A stretch of 64,000 nucleotides of DNA from Archivesica marissinica (lineage: Eukaryota; Mollusca; Bivalvia; Venerida; Vesicomyidae): contig CM026403.1 of NCBI GenBank assembly GCA_014843695.1, forward strand, positions 1,864,460-1,928,459, in the 5' to 3' direction. Below are positions 11,990 to 22,962 of this stretch, piece by piece. The first letter of the stretch is position 1. Each line of letters begins with the position of its first letter. The translations under genes were made by a program, and so were the position numbers. The notes under the pieces are model-generated. The model was not told where the DNA came from. It did not search any database and saw only the letters and a list, made by a program, of their open reading frames with translations.

Positions 11990-12240
11990 TAGCCTCTCAC
12001 CACTGTTGTCTGGTGTCAATACAATTTAATGTTCTTCTATTACTACTAGGTCCAACCATTTCTGAATTACGTACACCTCTTATGGACATCATTACTTCCC
12101 GAATAAATCCTTGAAGGCCAGGCGTTAACCAGTATTTAACTTGCTGGCGGCTCACCAACCGGCCATATCTAAGTGAACCCCTGAACCTTCGACCTACCGC
12201 TCCGTAGGCAGACGCCTTAACCACTATGCCACGGATATTG
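11990..12240 (-). mobile_element. SINE D, copy 2
   Basis: On the minus strand the head 'ccgtggcatagtggttaagg' and the arm with 'ctacggagcggtagg' match copy 1. The downstream parts 'ggccggttggtgagccg' and 'ttcgggaagtaatgatg' also match. The tail half has diverged. Confidence 0.8.
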
Positions 12241-12251
12241 TATATATACAT

Positions 12252-12288
<37 letters not shown>

Positions 12289-12352
12289 CATTGATCTATC
12301 TATCTATCTTCCTTTTATGTCAAACCCCTCGCGGGGACGTAGACATGTTCTT
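12241..12352 (-). repeat. AC/AT/ATCT microsatellite with hairpin SINE tail
   Basis: Short (CA)n, (TA)n and (ATCT)n runs at 12250-12310 abut, on the minus strand, 'gtccccgcgaggggtttgac' at about 12321-12341. The order hairpin, 'aaaggaagatag', (GATA)n is the same as at 28548 and 45031, so this is a solo 3' tail of the SINE E-like group. Confidence 0.75.
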
Positions 12353-12859
12353 GATGAGACTGAACTGGGCATAAAATACCCGATCTACCGATGACTCAAT
12401 CCTGATTGATAGTAAATATTCCTTGAAATAAAATGTTTAAAATTTATACATTAATTGCTTATTTTACATCATAAAATACTGTGAAAGAGGTGGTAGGGGG
12501 AGTGTAATTTTAGTATACATGTTTCCCAATTTTTCTGAAACATGTCAGGGTGCCCATTTTCGGATGGTGCCAAGCAATTATGTAATGTCGTGTTATAAGA
12601 TTCAATATTAGTTAAGTTCTTGAGTCACTTTAAACGGGTGTTCTACTACAATGTTAACCGTTTATATACATGTACCTCTATCTGGGCCTCGTAATTGCCA
12701 GCTTACGTGACGTCATATACCGTGAAATACATGCACATAGCATAAACGGATCTGACGTATGTATATGCAGTTAGAGGTTTTATTATGTATTAGGCTAGCA
12801 AAACTATATGTGTTCCATTTTGGTTCGATCACTGCTTCTTTTATGTCAGTATGGAATAT
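12353..12859. other. Unique stretch, no gene seen
   Basis: AT-rich, including a run 'gtgacgtcatataccg' that contains a CRE-like TGACGTCA octamer. That alone is weak evidence for regulation. Confidence 0.3.
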
Positions 12860-13306
12860 AAAAGCAGCATTACATCGTAATAAAGGATGTTTTGGGTAAA
12901 ATATAAATACTAATGTGTATGTGTTTACAAAAATCGAAATAGTCGCTCAGAAACGATAAAATTCCAATAAATTTAAACCGTCGTATACGCGAATTTGCTT
13001 ATCAACATACGAAATGTAAGCACGTACAACGCGCATGCGTGAAACAACAGAGGATGTAGAAAACACCGTATATATTTTGAACATGAACAACTATCTATCT
13101 ATCCGGTTGTAAACAAGTGCGTGACCGATCGACTCGGGAAAGTCCTACTTTCGGTTTCAAGTTTGTTTTATTGCAAAAAACACTGTTTACCAAATGAACA
13201 TAAGCATACAAAGTATAATGTTAGAATGTGTAGCAGTATTGCTACCCATACGTAAAAATTGAATTTTTCAAATATCTTTTATTTCATACGATGTAATGCT
13301 GCTTTA
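12860..13306. mobile_element. MITE-like element K, copy 1
   Basis: Terminal inverted repeats 'aaagcagcattacatcgta' (left) and 'tacgatgtaatgctgcttt' (right) are perfect over 19 bp. Inside, blocks such as 'ggatgttttgggtaaaata', 'agtcgctcagaaacgataaa' and 'cgtgaccgatcgactcggg' match the reversed copy at 44766-45295. No open frame of note, so a non-autonomous DNA transposon is the likely reading. The target duplication is not clear. Confidence 0.8.
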
Positions 13307-13728
13307 ATAGAGGTGAATCGCAAACGTCCAAATCATCAACGTCATAACGCAATGAAGTGAAATATTTACAACTGCATTTAAAGATAGTATATGTCTGTGC
13401 ACGTGACAGCACATGTTTATTTATATCAAATGTATACAACTATTGAGCATCACTCGATTACTCACACAGTTATAAGCGCTTAACATTGAACATTGGTAGA
13501 CCTTAATATAAATTAAAGACACAATGTGATCCACATGATCGTACCTGACTTTGCCTTGGTAACAGTAGGATATCTTTCCATGGAAATGAACTACTCATGT
13601 ATGGGAATCAATTTAATAGATACTTTATTTTAAAGACCATCGTGAGACATTTTCCATCAACATTTTGAACACCTTTCGCATGCAATCTAATGATTGAAGT
13701 GTAACAAGATGCAAGAACTACTAATTAG
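13307..13728. other. Unique stretch, no gene seen
   Basis: Only short random frames; no repeats recognised. Confidence 0.35.
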
Positions 13729-13915
13729 TTTATACAAATTTATTTTAGCTCGATTGCGAAACAAGTTCTTTCAACTTATATAAATCGCTCTCGAGACCTC
13801 ATTCCTGATGGAATCCATCGCCACGAGGGAGAGAAGAGGCAACGTGGAATTTAAATGCCTTGCCTAAGGACACAATCGTAACGGCTCCAGCGGGGCTCGA
13901 ACTCCGGACCTTTCG
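13729..13915 (-). mobile_element. SINE B, copy 4, missing the head
   Basis: Minus-strand copy with an intact 3' end and body, but it stops inside the tRNA-like region just before the anticodon arm. The internal A box is therefore lost. This is the usual 5'-truncated form left by incomplete reverse transcription. Confidence 0.88.
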
Positions 13916-13954
13916 GATTGTAAATGACGATGTTTCTAGTACATATGTGAAAAT

Positions 13955-14245
13955 TTTAACACCACATAACCTATGAACATTATAGTACCACATAGCCTAT
14001 GAACATTATAGTACCACATAACCTATGAACATTATAGTACCACATAACCTATGAACATTATAGTACCACATAACCTATGAACATTATAGTACCACATAAC
14101 ATATGAACAGTTGTTATATGAACATTATAGTACCACATAACATATGAACATTATAGTACCACATAACATATGAACAGTATAGTACCACATAACATATGAA
14201 CATTATAGCACCACATAACATATGAACATTATAACACCACATTCT
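13955..14245. repeat. 26-bp minisatellite, about 10 copies
   Basis: Unit 'accacataacctatgaaca' plus 'ttatagt', with 26-bp spacing. It starts about 40 bp beyond the broken end of the SINE B copy. Later units carry 'aacatatg' in place of 'aacctatg'. Confidence 0.92.
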
Positions 14246-14865
14246 ATGACACATAATAACACAACCTATTTTCCAATATAGTTTATCAATTGTACCAAGA
14301 CTTAGCAACGTTTCCAAGACTGCCACGTTATTTACAGCACACTCATGTTCGACTTACCTACATACGCCATCAATTACAATGCAGTGTTACAGTACTTAAT
14401 AATGCTGCGCGTGGCTGGTATGACAGATTAAGACATATATATATATATATGCCCCCATTGTGTTGTAATTGAATCCAAGAATTCGAAACCATTCAGTCTA
14501 ATATATAATTGAAGATATGTGATCCTAATGGCGCTGATAATGTTCTTCTTAGCAATTAGGAACACTTTCATTCTTGGCGATTTGTCATTGCCCAGCCCAC
14601 ATGGTATGTCTCTTCTAAAACCAATATGATATATTTAGATAATACTGAAGGAATATAAGTATTATACTATTGCTCACAACATGACTAGCTTACATCATGA
14701 ATTTTTTCAGTATTTGTAAATGTTATATTTGTTCATTTCTACGCTGGACGCCGTCTAGCCTTATGTTCAGATATAGATATGCTTCGTGATCACTAATAAT
14801 TCCGAGGATGATTTCGCGAAATATCATCTTAGAATAGTGTATTTTACCGCCCTAACATTCCATCT
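14246..14865. other. Unique stretch, no gene seen
   Basis: Contains a short (AT)n at 14435-14450 and no credible gene. Confidence 0.35.
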
Positions 14866-16030
14866 CTAGTATACTAGAGGACATAGAAAACGCACACTTC
14901 GGATACGTGTGTTTTTACATGAAAAACAATAACTAAATAAATACATAGTTTTAAACATTTTGGAATATTTTTAGTTGTTCAGTTTGTGTTTTGTAATAAA
15001 GCTGTGGTGTATCGTTGATGGAGTCCTTCGTATTTCGTTTTCATGTAATAATAATCATATAATGTAGGTGTGCGTTTTCTATTTTCGCTAGTATATAATG
15101 TACGTGTGTGTTTGCTATGTCATCTAGTATATAATGTAGGTGTACGTTTTCTATGTCCTCTAGTATATAATGTAGGTGTGCGTTTTCTATGTCCTCTAGT
15201 ATATAATGTAGGTGTGCGTTTTCTATGTTATCTAGTATATAATGTAGGTGTACGTTTTCTATGTCATCTAGTATATAATGTAGGTGTGCGTTTTCTATGT
15301 CATCTAGTATATAATGTAGGTGTGCGTTTTCTATGTCCTCTAGTATATAATGTAGGTGTGCATTTTCTATGTCCTCTAGTATATAATGTAGGTGTGCGTT
15401 TTCTATGTCCTCTAGTATATAATGTAGGTGTGCGTTTTCTATGTCCTCTAGTATATAATGTAGGTGTGCGTTTTCTATGTCCTCTAGTATATAATGTAGG
15501 TGTGCGTTTTCTATGTCCTCTAGTATATAATGTAGGTGTGCGTTTTCTATGTCCTCTAGTATATAATGTAGGTGTGCGTTTTCTATGTCCTCTAGTATAT
15601 AATGTAGGTGTGCGTTTTCTATGTCCTCTAGTATATAATGTAGGTGTGCGTTTTCTATGTCCTCTAGTATATAATGTAGGTGTGCGTTTTCTATGTCCTC
15701 TAGTATATAATGTAGGTGTGCGTTTTCTGTGTTATGTAGTATATAATGTAGGTGTGCGTTTTCTATGTTCTGTAGTATATGATGTAGGTGTGCGTTTTCT
15801 ATGTCCTCTAGTATATAATGTAGGTGTGCGTTTTCTATGTCCTCTAGTATATAATGTATGTGTGCGTTTTCTATGTCCTCTAGTAATTATGTAGGTGTGC
15901 GTTTTCTATGTCCTCTAGTATATAATGTAGATGTGCGTTTTCTATGTCCTCTAGTATATAATGTAGGTGTGCGTTTTCTATGTCCTCTAGTATATAATGT
16001 AGGTGTGCGTTTTCTATGTTCTGTAGTATA
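14866..16030 (+). mobile_element. Element L, copy 2
   Basis: Starts at a near-palindromic junction 'ctctagtatactagagg'. It then carries the same ~165-bp flank as the copy at 9148 ('cttcggatacgtgtg', 'gttcagtttgtgttttgtaa', 'tccttcgtatttcgttttca'), followed by the 36-bp array from about 15055. The array ends in a variant unit ('gttctgtagtata') where unique sequence resumes. Confidence 0.78.
15055..16030 (+). repeat. 36-bp minisatellite of element L, about 27 copies
   Basis: Same unit as at 9345. Most units are identical; variants such as 'gtgttatgtag' and 'gttctgtag' cluster near 15725-15780 and at the right edge. The open frame through it is a repeat artefact. Confidence 0.97.
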
Positions 16031-16348
16031 GTCTTACTCAAATAACTCATTTATATAGTAATGAACCTTTAGAAAATGTACAAAATATAGTTGTAAAGCA
16101 TATCTGTAATTGGAAATATATTTATAACATGCATTAATTACATTGTAATATGTGAACATAGCTTTAATATTCTGTCTAATCAGTGACACATGCATTTCGA
16201 GTCAGGTAGATACTTTTATTTCCTCCATTTCTGAAGAGCATATAAACGATGTATCTATTTTATATGCCTATCCGATTCAGTGGAGGCATGGTTTTCTACA
16301 TATCATGTGTTAATTATAATGCGATTTCATCATTTCCCACAGACAAAT
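16031..16348. other. Unique stretch, no gene seen
   Basis: AT-rich; nothing recognised. Confidence 0.3.
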
Positions 16349-16605
16349 CTGTAATTCAGTGGTATCGGATAACGTTTATTGGTCATCCAGGCGTCGTATG
16401 TTCGATCCCCCGTATGACCCTAATAAAATTAATAATCTTTCAGATGGGACTTCATACCGAGTGCTTTACACCATGCATGTAAAAGAACCAGCGGATACTC
16501 TGGAATGGGTATATTTCTGTACTATTGCACTATCCTCCCAACAGTCTAAAATTACTTATCTCAGGAGGGCAATATGGGCAACCGGTAGCGACGATAAATA
16601 AACGT
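16349..16605 (+). mobile_element. SINE A, diverged copy
   Basis: The head is degenerate (the anticodon arm is lost). The B-box-like 'gttcgatcccccgtatgacc', the body 'ctttcagatgggactt', 'gcatgtaaaagaaccag' and the tail 'ggtagcgacgataaataaac' are clear. It is more diverged than the other copies, so probably older. Confidence 0.85.
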
Positions 16606-17034
16606 CACTCATTCATTCTGACAGAATATTATGTTGACATGTTATTACCACGTGTGTATTGTATTAGGTATTTGTTTTTGAATAACAGACAACAATGAAT
16701 AATTATATTGTTCGCCTCTAGACACATTATTTAGATCAGTATCGATAGGGTCTCTTCAATGAATCAAATCTTTAGTTGGAAGTGATTTCAGAAATGATTC
16801 ATTTGGAAATAGGCAATTTAGTGTCATGCAATTCGTAAGAATGTAATGAATAATTTGAATGCAAAGGTTAGTGTTCTGCTGAGATATACGTGATGTGTTG
16901 TCATAAGCCACGAGCTTCCAGCAAGTAAGTTGCTGCCAATTTCTAAATATAGGTACTCTTTCATACTTATATAGTCAATGTTACGCAAATATATATATGT
17001 GTTATATCGCATAAAAATCATTAAAATGCGCATG
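16606..17034. other. Unique stretch, no gene seen
   Basis: The minus-strand frame 16824-17102 overlaps the 3' tail of the LINE fragment that follows and is not considered a gene. Confidence 0.3.
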
Positions 17035-17735
17035 TCATCATCATCATCATCAGCCTCCGTCCGTCTTATGAGACAATGGATTGCGCTCTTGTTGAGGAAC
17101 ATCTTCTGCGGTGACTGAGTAGGCCTATTCTTGAGTGGCAGTCTCTGTTGCAGTCATCGCAGGTGAAGATCGAGTCATCCAGTTTGGTTGATGCCTTTCG
17201 CTTCTGTCGTTTCTGCTCATGAAGCCGAGTTCGCTCAGCCTCGGCTCGTCTGACCCCAGCTTTCACAACGTGTCTCCATGATGACCGGTTTGATGCTGTG
17301 TCCTCCCAAGACTCTATGTCGATTTGCGCTGAACGCAGGTCCCTCTTACAAGCGTCCCTGTATCGTAGGTGGGGGCGAGCAGTTGGACGTGATCCTTGTT
17401 CAAGTTGACCATACAGTAGATCTTTGGGGGATGCGTCCTTTGTCCATGCGTCGGACATGACCTAGCCAGCGCAGGCGGCGTTCACTGAGCATTGCATAGA
17501 TGGTTGTTGAACTCGCTCTGCTGAGGACCTCTGTATTGGTGACCCTATCTGCCCAAGTGATTCCCAAGATCCTGCGAAGGCACCTCATGTGATATGAGTT
17601 CAGCGTTGTCTCTTGTCTGGCATATGTCGTCCATGACTCGCTGCCGTAGAGGAGCTTGCTGAGTATGCAGGCCTGGTAGACCTTCAACGTGGTGTTCAGC
17701 GTTAGGTTTCTGTTCTCCCAGACTCTCTTGCGCAT
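17035..17735 (-). pseudogene. LINE reverse-transcriptase C-terminus, 5'-truncated and frameshifted
   Basis: Minus-strand remnant of the end of a non-LTR retrotransposon polyprotein. The first part (17735 to about 17430) reads through 'VYQACILSKLLYGSESWT' and 'RRLRWLGHVRRMD', both typical of the region after the reverse-transcriptase core in RTE/CR1-like endonuclease-RT proteins. The second part (to 17066) has 'LRYRDACKRDL' and ends in a C2H2-like finger. The two lie in different frames; the break falls at the run of five G on the plus strand at 17426-17430. The 3' end is a (GAT)n run at 17035-17055. The RT catalytic core and endonuclease are absent, so the copy is dead. Confidence 0.85.
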
Positions 17736-17785
17736 GTCAACAATATGTTATTTCCTATTTATTTTGCTCAAAAGACTCCAGCTAA

Positions 17786-18198
17786 AACAAGAACAAATAT
17801 TACATATATGTAATAGAAGGACGATTGAAAGAAAACTCACTCTGCATAATATACACTCGGTTAGTGTATACATGTATTTATAGATTAGAAGTGCATACTG
17901 TAGTAATAAAATGCAAACATGTTGACAATAACATGAAACCTTCCCAAATAGTATATACCACATCCCTGCTGGAATATCCGCGAATCATATGGGAACCAAA
18001 TATTGATGCAGAATTCCAACTACGTAAATAGATTGACCTGGCCATTTCTAGATTCCAGCTCAAGTCTGTATTTCTATGCGCACATCAGTGAAAGTTTGGA
18101 ACAAGTGCCCTGAAAACAAGTGGACACTTTTGATACCTATAATACGAATACCTAGCAGTAAGTCTTATCACGTGCATTCCAATACGTCCAGAAAAACA
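17786..18198 (+). repeat. Dispersed repeat M, copy 2
   Basis: Matches 2171-2602 in the same orientation over its whole length with small indels. It begins about 50 bp from the truncated 5' side of the LINE fragment. Function unknown. Confidence 0.7.
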
Positions 18199-18200
18199 TG

Positions 18201-18555
18201 ACTAACTGCTCCTGACTGCTCTTTATTGAAAAACAAGAAAATATGGATCTGTGTTAAATTTTAATGTCCAGTATAATGACGTCATATGGTCTTCCAGCTT
18301 GACATTATACTTTCCCAAACTTGAGGTATGTTGACCAAGAACGATACACTATATATCAAAGAAAATTGAATGTTAAGTTAAAAATGTCGGCCTTTTCTAT
18401 TTGTTGGTTCCGCTGTTTTGTGATATAAAACAGATCTTAATACAATATGTAATATTGTTTTCAATGATTAATACTCAATTCATGTTGTTTGTGGGTGTCT
18501 TTTGTGCGTTTTTTTTGTTTATAAGAATGTATGTCTCTCCCATAATTGGTCGTTG
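18201..18555. other. Unique stretch, no gene seen
   Basis: AT-rich, without recognisable frames. Confidence 0.3.
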
Positions 18556-19378
18556 AGATTTTAGTGTCCGTCACCATATTACCATACATGTTTCACTTTG
18601 TAATGTTTTGTATTGATGCTTTGTTGAGAATAGTGTCCGTCACCATATTACCATACATGTTTCACTTTGTAATGTTGTGTATTGATGCTTTGTTGAGATT
18701 AGTGTCCGTCACCATATTACCATACATGTTTCACTTTGTAATGTTTTGCATTAGTGCTTTGTTGAGATTAGTGTCCGTCACCATATTACCATACATGTTT
18801 CACTTTGTAATGTTTTGTATTGATGCTTTGTTGAGATTAGTGTCCGTCACCATATCACCATACATGTTTCACTTTGTAATGTTGTGTATTGATGCTTTGT
18901 TGAGATTAGTGCCGTCACCATATCACCATACATGTTTCACTTTGTAATGTTTTGTGCTTTGGGTTGTTTTGTTGCTTTGTGAGTAGTCCGACATTACCAA
19001 CGTTTACTTTGAATGTTTGTATTGTGTTGTTGAGATTAGTGTCCGTCACATATACCATACATGTTTCACTTTGTAATGTTTTGTATTGATGCTTTGTTGA
19101 GATTAGTGTCCGTCACCATATTACCATACATGTTTCACTTTGTAATGTTTTGTATTGATGCTTTGTTGAGATTAGTGTCCGTCACCATATTACCATACAT
19201 GTTTCACTTTGTAATGTTGTGTATTGATGCTTTGTTGAGATTAGTGACCGTCACCATATCACCATACATGTTTCACTTTGTAATGTTTTGTATTGATGCT
19301 TTGTTGAGATTAGTGACCGTCACCATATTACCATACCTGTTTCACACATGTTTCACTTTGTAATGTTTTGTATTGATG
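18556..19378. repeat. 69-bp minisatellite, about 12 copies
   Basis: The unit holds 'gtgtccgtcaccatattacc', 'atacatgtttcactttgtaa' and 'tgatgctttgttgagatta'. Spacing between the first two 'gtgtccg' motifs is 69 bp (23 codons), so one frame stays open and gives a repeated hydrophobic peptide that I regard as spurious. Around 18945-19050 the units are irregular, with many scattered single-base losses. Confidence 0.95.
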
Positions 19379-19895
19379 TTCATGGGCTAGAAATGGCTTA
19401 TTACGAAATAACGATACATGATACCATCATATAATCTGGTTATAAATGTAAATATTGTTCCAAATATCGGAACAAAGACAGGTTCTACGAGTAGATGAGA
19501 CAGACTTTGATCCCTTTTGCATTATTTTGTGTTCGATTAATACGTATTCCAACACCAATTACGGGGATACAGCCCCGTCATCATTACCTTTGATAGCTTT
19601 CAAAGTAATATTTCACAAGTCGATGTCAGCATTTTATGTTCTGACATTATGAAAACATAAATAATTATAGCTGATGCGATAATGACGTTCGCATCGATTA
19701 CATTGAACTATATAACCATCGCGGGGATTGAGAATAACTGACAGTGTTCTTTTTTAAACGGTGATCAGCTACTTCAATTAGCTCAAATATGACAACTGTT
19801 ATTAGCTGATTACATATCGCTGAACAGTATCATAATTTTAATATGAGAACAAAGCAAACAGTGATTGTGTACAGGCCGATAGAACAGGCCGATAG
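19379..19895. other. Unique stretch, no gene seen
   Basis: Small frame 19455-19652 only; nothing recognised. Confidence 0.3.
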
Positions 19896-20078
19896 ACGGA
19901 TTGTAGTGTATCGAGGTATCGTGTCGGTGCTGTACACTGCACGTAAAGAATCCCAGAGGAGACTCTGGAATGGGTCTCTGTCTGTATCATTGCACTATCC
20001 TCCAAATATCTAAAATTACTAATCTCTTCAGGAGTCGTCGCTCATACCGGTAGCGACGGTCAATAAACCTACAACACA
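19896..20078 (+). mobile_element. SINE A, head-less copy
   Basis: Begins within the body ('tcgtgtcggtgctgtacac') and runs to the tail 'taccggtagcgacgg' and 'tcaataaac'. The tRNA-like head is missing, a 5' truncation. Confidence 0.85.
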
Positions 20079-20109
20079 CATTGTAGTGTCTGTTTGTTGG
20101 GGTTTTTAG

Positions 20110-21090
20110 TGTCTAAAGTCGCACCGACAGCTCAGGTCATATGGCGACTCTACGTCTACTATTGGCGAGGGAAGACGCCGGATGCTGCTCCAATCAGTAT
20201 GTCAGGTACGGTCTAGTACCCGTGTGGAACCGACCATCCGTAAGCCAGCTGGACGGTCTAGTATCCGTATGGAACCGACCATCCGTAAGCCAGCTGGACG
20301 GACTAGTATCCGTATGGAACCGACCATCCGTAAGCCAGCTGGACGGTCTAGTATCCGTATAGAACCGACCATCCGTAAGCCAGCTGGACGGACTAGTATC
20401 CATATGGAACCGACCATCCGTAAGCCAGCTGGACGGTCTAGTATCCGTATGGAACCGACCATCCGTAAGCCAGCTGGACGGTCTAGTATCCGTATGGAAC
20501 CGACCATCCGTAAGCCAGCTGGACGGTCTAGTATCCGCATGGAACCCACCATCCGTAAGCCAGCTGGACGGACTAGTATCCATATGGAACCGACCATCCG
20601 TAAGCCAGCTGGACGGTCTAGTATCCGTATGGAACCCACCATCCGTAAGCCAGATGGACGGACTAGTATCCGTGTGGAACCGACCATCCGTAAGCCAGCT
20701 GGACGGACTAGTATCCGTGTGGGTGGAACCGACCATCCGTAAGCCAGCTGGACGGACTAGTATCCGTGTGGGTGGAACCGACCATCCGTAAGCCAGCTGG
20801 ACGGACTAGTATCCGTGTGGAACTGACCATCCGTAAGCCAACTGGACGGACTAGTATCCGTGTGGACCCGACCATCCGTAAGCCAGCTGGACGGACCAGT
20901 ATCCGTATGGAACTGACCATCTGTAAGCCAGCTGGACGGACTAGTATCCGTGCGGAACCCAACACCCGTAAGCCAGCTGGATAGCTGCCTGAAATGAATG
21001 AATTCGTTACCCAAGTGAGTTTGGAATCTACCGCTAGGATGGGCAGGTGATTTGATGTTATCAACCGAAATCATTCGGTCACTTGCCATC
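20110..21090 (-). mobile_element. Element G, copy 1, with internal tandem expansion
   Basis: Both ends match a compact sibling at 42415-42650. On the left both share 'aggtcatatggcgactct' and a 'caggta/caggca' region. On the right both share 'agccagctggata' followed by a segment ending 'gaatctacc'. In the sibling these are close together; here they are separated by the 45-bp array. The right end is weakly tRNA-like on the minus strand, so G may be another SINE family. Confidence 0.7.
20210..20985. repeat. 45-bp minisatellite inside element G, about 17 copies
   Basis: The unit contains 'gaaccgaccatccgtaagcc', 'agctggacgg' and 'ctagtatccgt'. 45 bp is 15 codons, so frames are open on both strands, giving apparent proteins of up to 186 residues that are repeat artefacts. 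Two units near 20720 and 20765 carry a 4-base insertion ('gggt') that changes frame. Confidence 0.96.
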
Positions 21091-21231
21091 TCTTTACCGA
21101 CATAAACTTCTTCTGTGTTTGTTTAAGCTTACGTTTATTCATCAATATTTACATCATGTTATAACATTAAAATACAAGAATATTTGGACATAAATCAGCT
21201 AAAAACGTATTTAGATGTTCCATATTACTCT

Positions 21232-22280
21232 TCTGTATTGTCATCGGTATTAATACAGTCTGCATCTCTTCTGTATTGTCATCTGTATCAATAGAGTCTG
21301 CATCTCTTCTGTATTGTCATCTGTATTAATACAGTCTGCATCTCTTCTGTATTGTCATCGGTATTAATACAGTCTGCATCTCTTCTGTATTGTCATCTGT
21401 ATTAATACAGTCTGCATCTCTTCTGTATTGTCATCTGTATTAATACAGTCTGTATCTCTTCTGTGCATCTCTTCTGTATTGTCATCTGTATTAATACAGT
21501 CTGCATCTCTTCTGTATTGTCATCTGTATTAATACAGTCTGCATCTCTTCTGTATTGTCATCTGCATTAATACAGTCTGCATCTCTTCTGTGCATCTCTT
21601 CTGTATTGCCATCTGTATTAATACAGTCTGCATCTCTTCTGTAGTGTCATCTGTATTAATACAGTCTGCATCTCTTCTGTATTGTCATCTGTATTAATAC
21701 AATCTGCATCTCTTCTGTATTGTCATCTGTATTAATACAATCTGCATCTCTTCTGTATTTTCATCTGTATTAATAGAGTCTGCATCTCTTCTGTATTGTC
21801 ATCTGTATTAATACAGTCTGCATCTCTTCTGTATTGTCATCTATATTAATACAGTCTGCATCTCTTCTGTATTGTCATCTGTATTAATACAGTCTGCATC
21901 TCTTCTGTATTGTCATCTGTATTAATACAGTCTGCATCTCTTCTGTATTGTCATCTGTATTAATACAATCTGCATCTCTTCTGTATTGTCATCTGTATTA
22001 ATACCGTCTGCATATCTTCTGTATTGGCATCTGTATTAATACAGTCTGCATATCTTCTGTATTGTCATCTGTATTAATACAGTCTGCATCTATTCTGTAT
22101 TGTCATCTGTATTAATACAGTCTGCATCTATTCTGTATTGGCATCTGTATTAATACAGTCTGCATCTCTTCTGTATTGTAATCTGTATTAATATAGTCTG
22201 CATCTCTTCTGTATTGCCATCTGTATTAATACAGTCTGCATCTCTTCCGTATTGTCATCTGCATTAATACAGTCTGCATC
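21232..22280. repeat. 38-bp minisatellite with palindromic core, about 27 copies
   Basis: The unit contains 'tctgcatctcttctgtattg' and 'tcatctgtattaatacag', with 38-bp spacing. Each unit carries the perfect 14-bp palindrome 'ctgtattaatacag'. Two partial units ('ctgtgcatctcttctg') interrupt the period near 21463 and 21590. Confidence 0.96.
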
Positions 22281-22323
22281 CCGGGCACTGTATAGTCGAC
22301 TGCATATGCTTCATTGTGTGTTC

Positions 22324-22582
22324 TTAATTAGCTGTCCGATTAGCGCAGTGGTTAGCGCGCTCGCTTCTCACCACGCAATCCGGGTTCGATCCTCGGACCG
22401 GGAAGTATGTGAAATGGTACGGTGGTCGCCAGATCGGACAGTTAGGTTTTTCCCAGGGTACTCCGGTTTCCTCCGACACGAATTACTACATTTACGCTTT
22501 CATCCGCGCCAACGAGAGTGATTAGTATAAGTTGTTAGAACTTGCTTCGCAATCATTATAAAATAAATAAAGTTTAAACTTA
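22324..22582 (+). mobile_element. SINE C, copy 1 (tRNA-Glu-like head)
   Basis: The head 'ctgtccgattagcgcagtgg' is followed by an arm with 'cgcttctcacc' (CTC, Glu-like) and a B box 'gggttcgatcctcgg'. The body has 'cgccagatcggacag' and 'tactccggtttcctcc', and the end is 'gagagtgattagtataagtt' through 'aaataaataaagtttaaac'. The 11-bp 'attgtgtgttc' occurs at 22313-22323 and 22583-22593, a probable target-site duplication. The 3' domain is shared with SINE B. Confidence 0.9.
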
Positions 22583-22750
22583 ATTGTGTGTTCCGCACCA
22601 AACACATGTCCCACACACAGTTCATCAAAGTATATGTTATTACGTAACTCTCTTATGATCAAGAATTCATGCCTTTATACTTTTTACAGGATTATCAAAA
22701 CTTACATATGTCCATCTATACTGTCATTATCTATACATTGGAAACCATCT

Positions 22751-22962
22751 CGTGTGGCGTCCGTGGTCCAGTGGTAGAGCGTCGGATTTGGAATCGAACG
22801 GTCCCGGGTTCGATACGCGGTCAGGCCAAGTATGTAGTGTCATTGAGCAAGGCACCTCACACACATTGCTTAGTACTGGTCAACCACTTAGGTCGGCTAA
22901 GTCTGCCCAGATAAACATGTCTAGGTCCCCGCAAGGGGTTGACATTAATGGAACATACATAC
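22751..22962 (+). mobile_element. SINE E, copy 2 (compact)
   Basis: The tRNA-like head 'gtccgtggtccagtggtaga' has a B box 'cccgggttcgatacgcgg', followed by 'gagcaaggcacctcacacac' and the tail 'gtccccgcaaggggttgaca' with 'ttaatggaacatac'. The loop 'ttggaat' leaves the anticodon ambiguous. This is the unexpanded form of the copy at 4381. Confidence 0.85.

Noticed and set aside
18546..19363. Hydrophobic repeat ORFs resembling multi-pass membrane proteins
   Set aside because: They follow the 69-bp (23-codon) array exactly and stop when the period slips.
20182..21089. Arg/Pro-rich and Ser/Thr-rich frames of 110-186 codons on both strands
   Set aside because: Artefact of the 45-bp (15-codon) array in element G.
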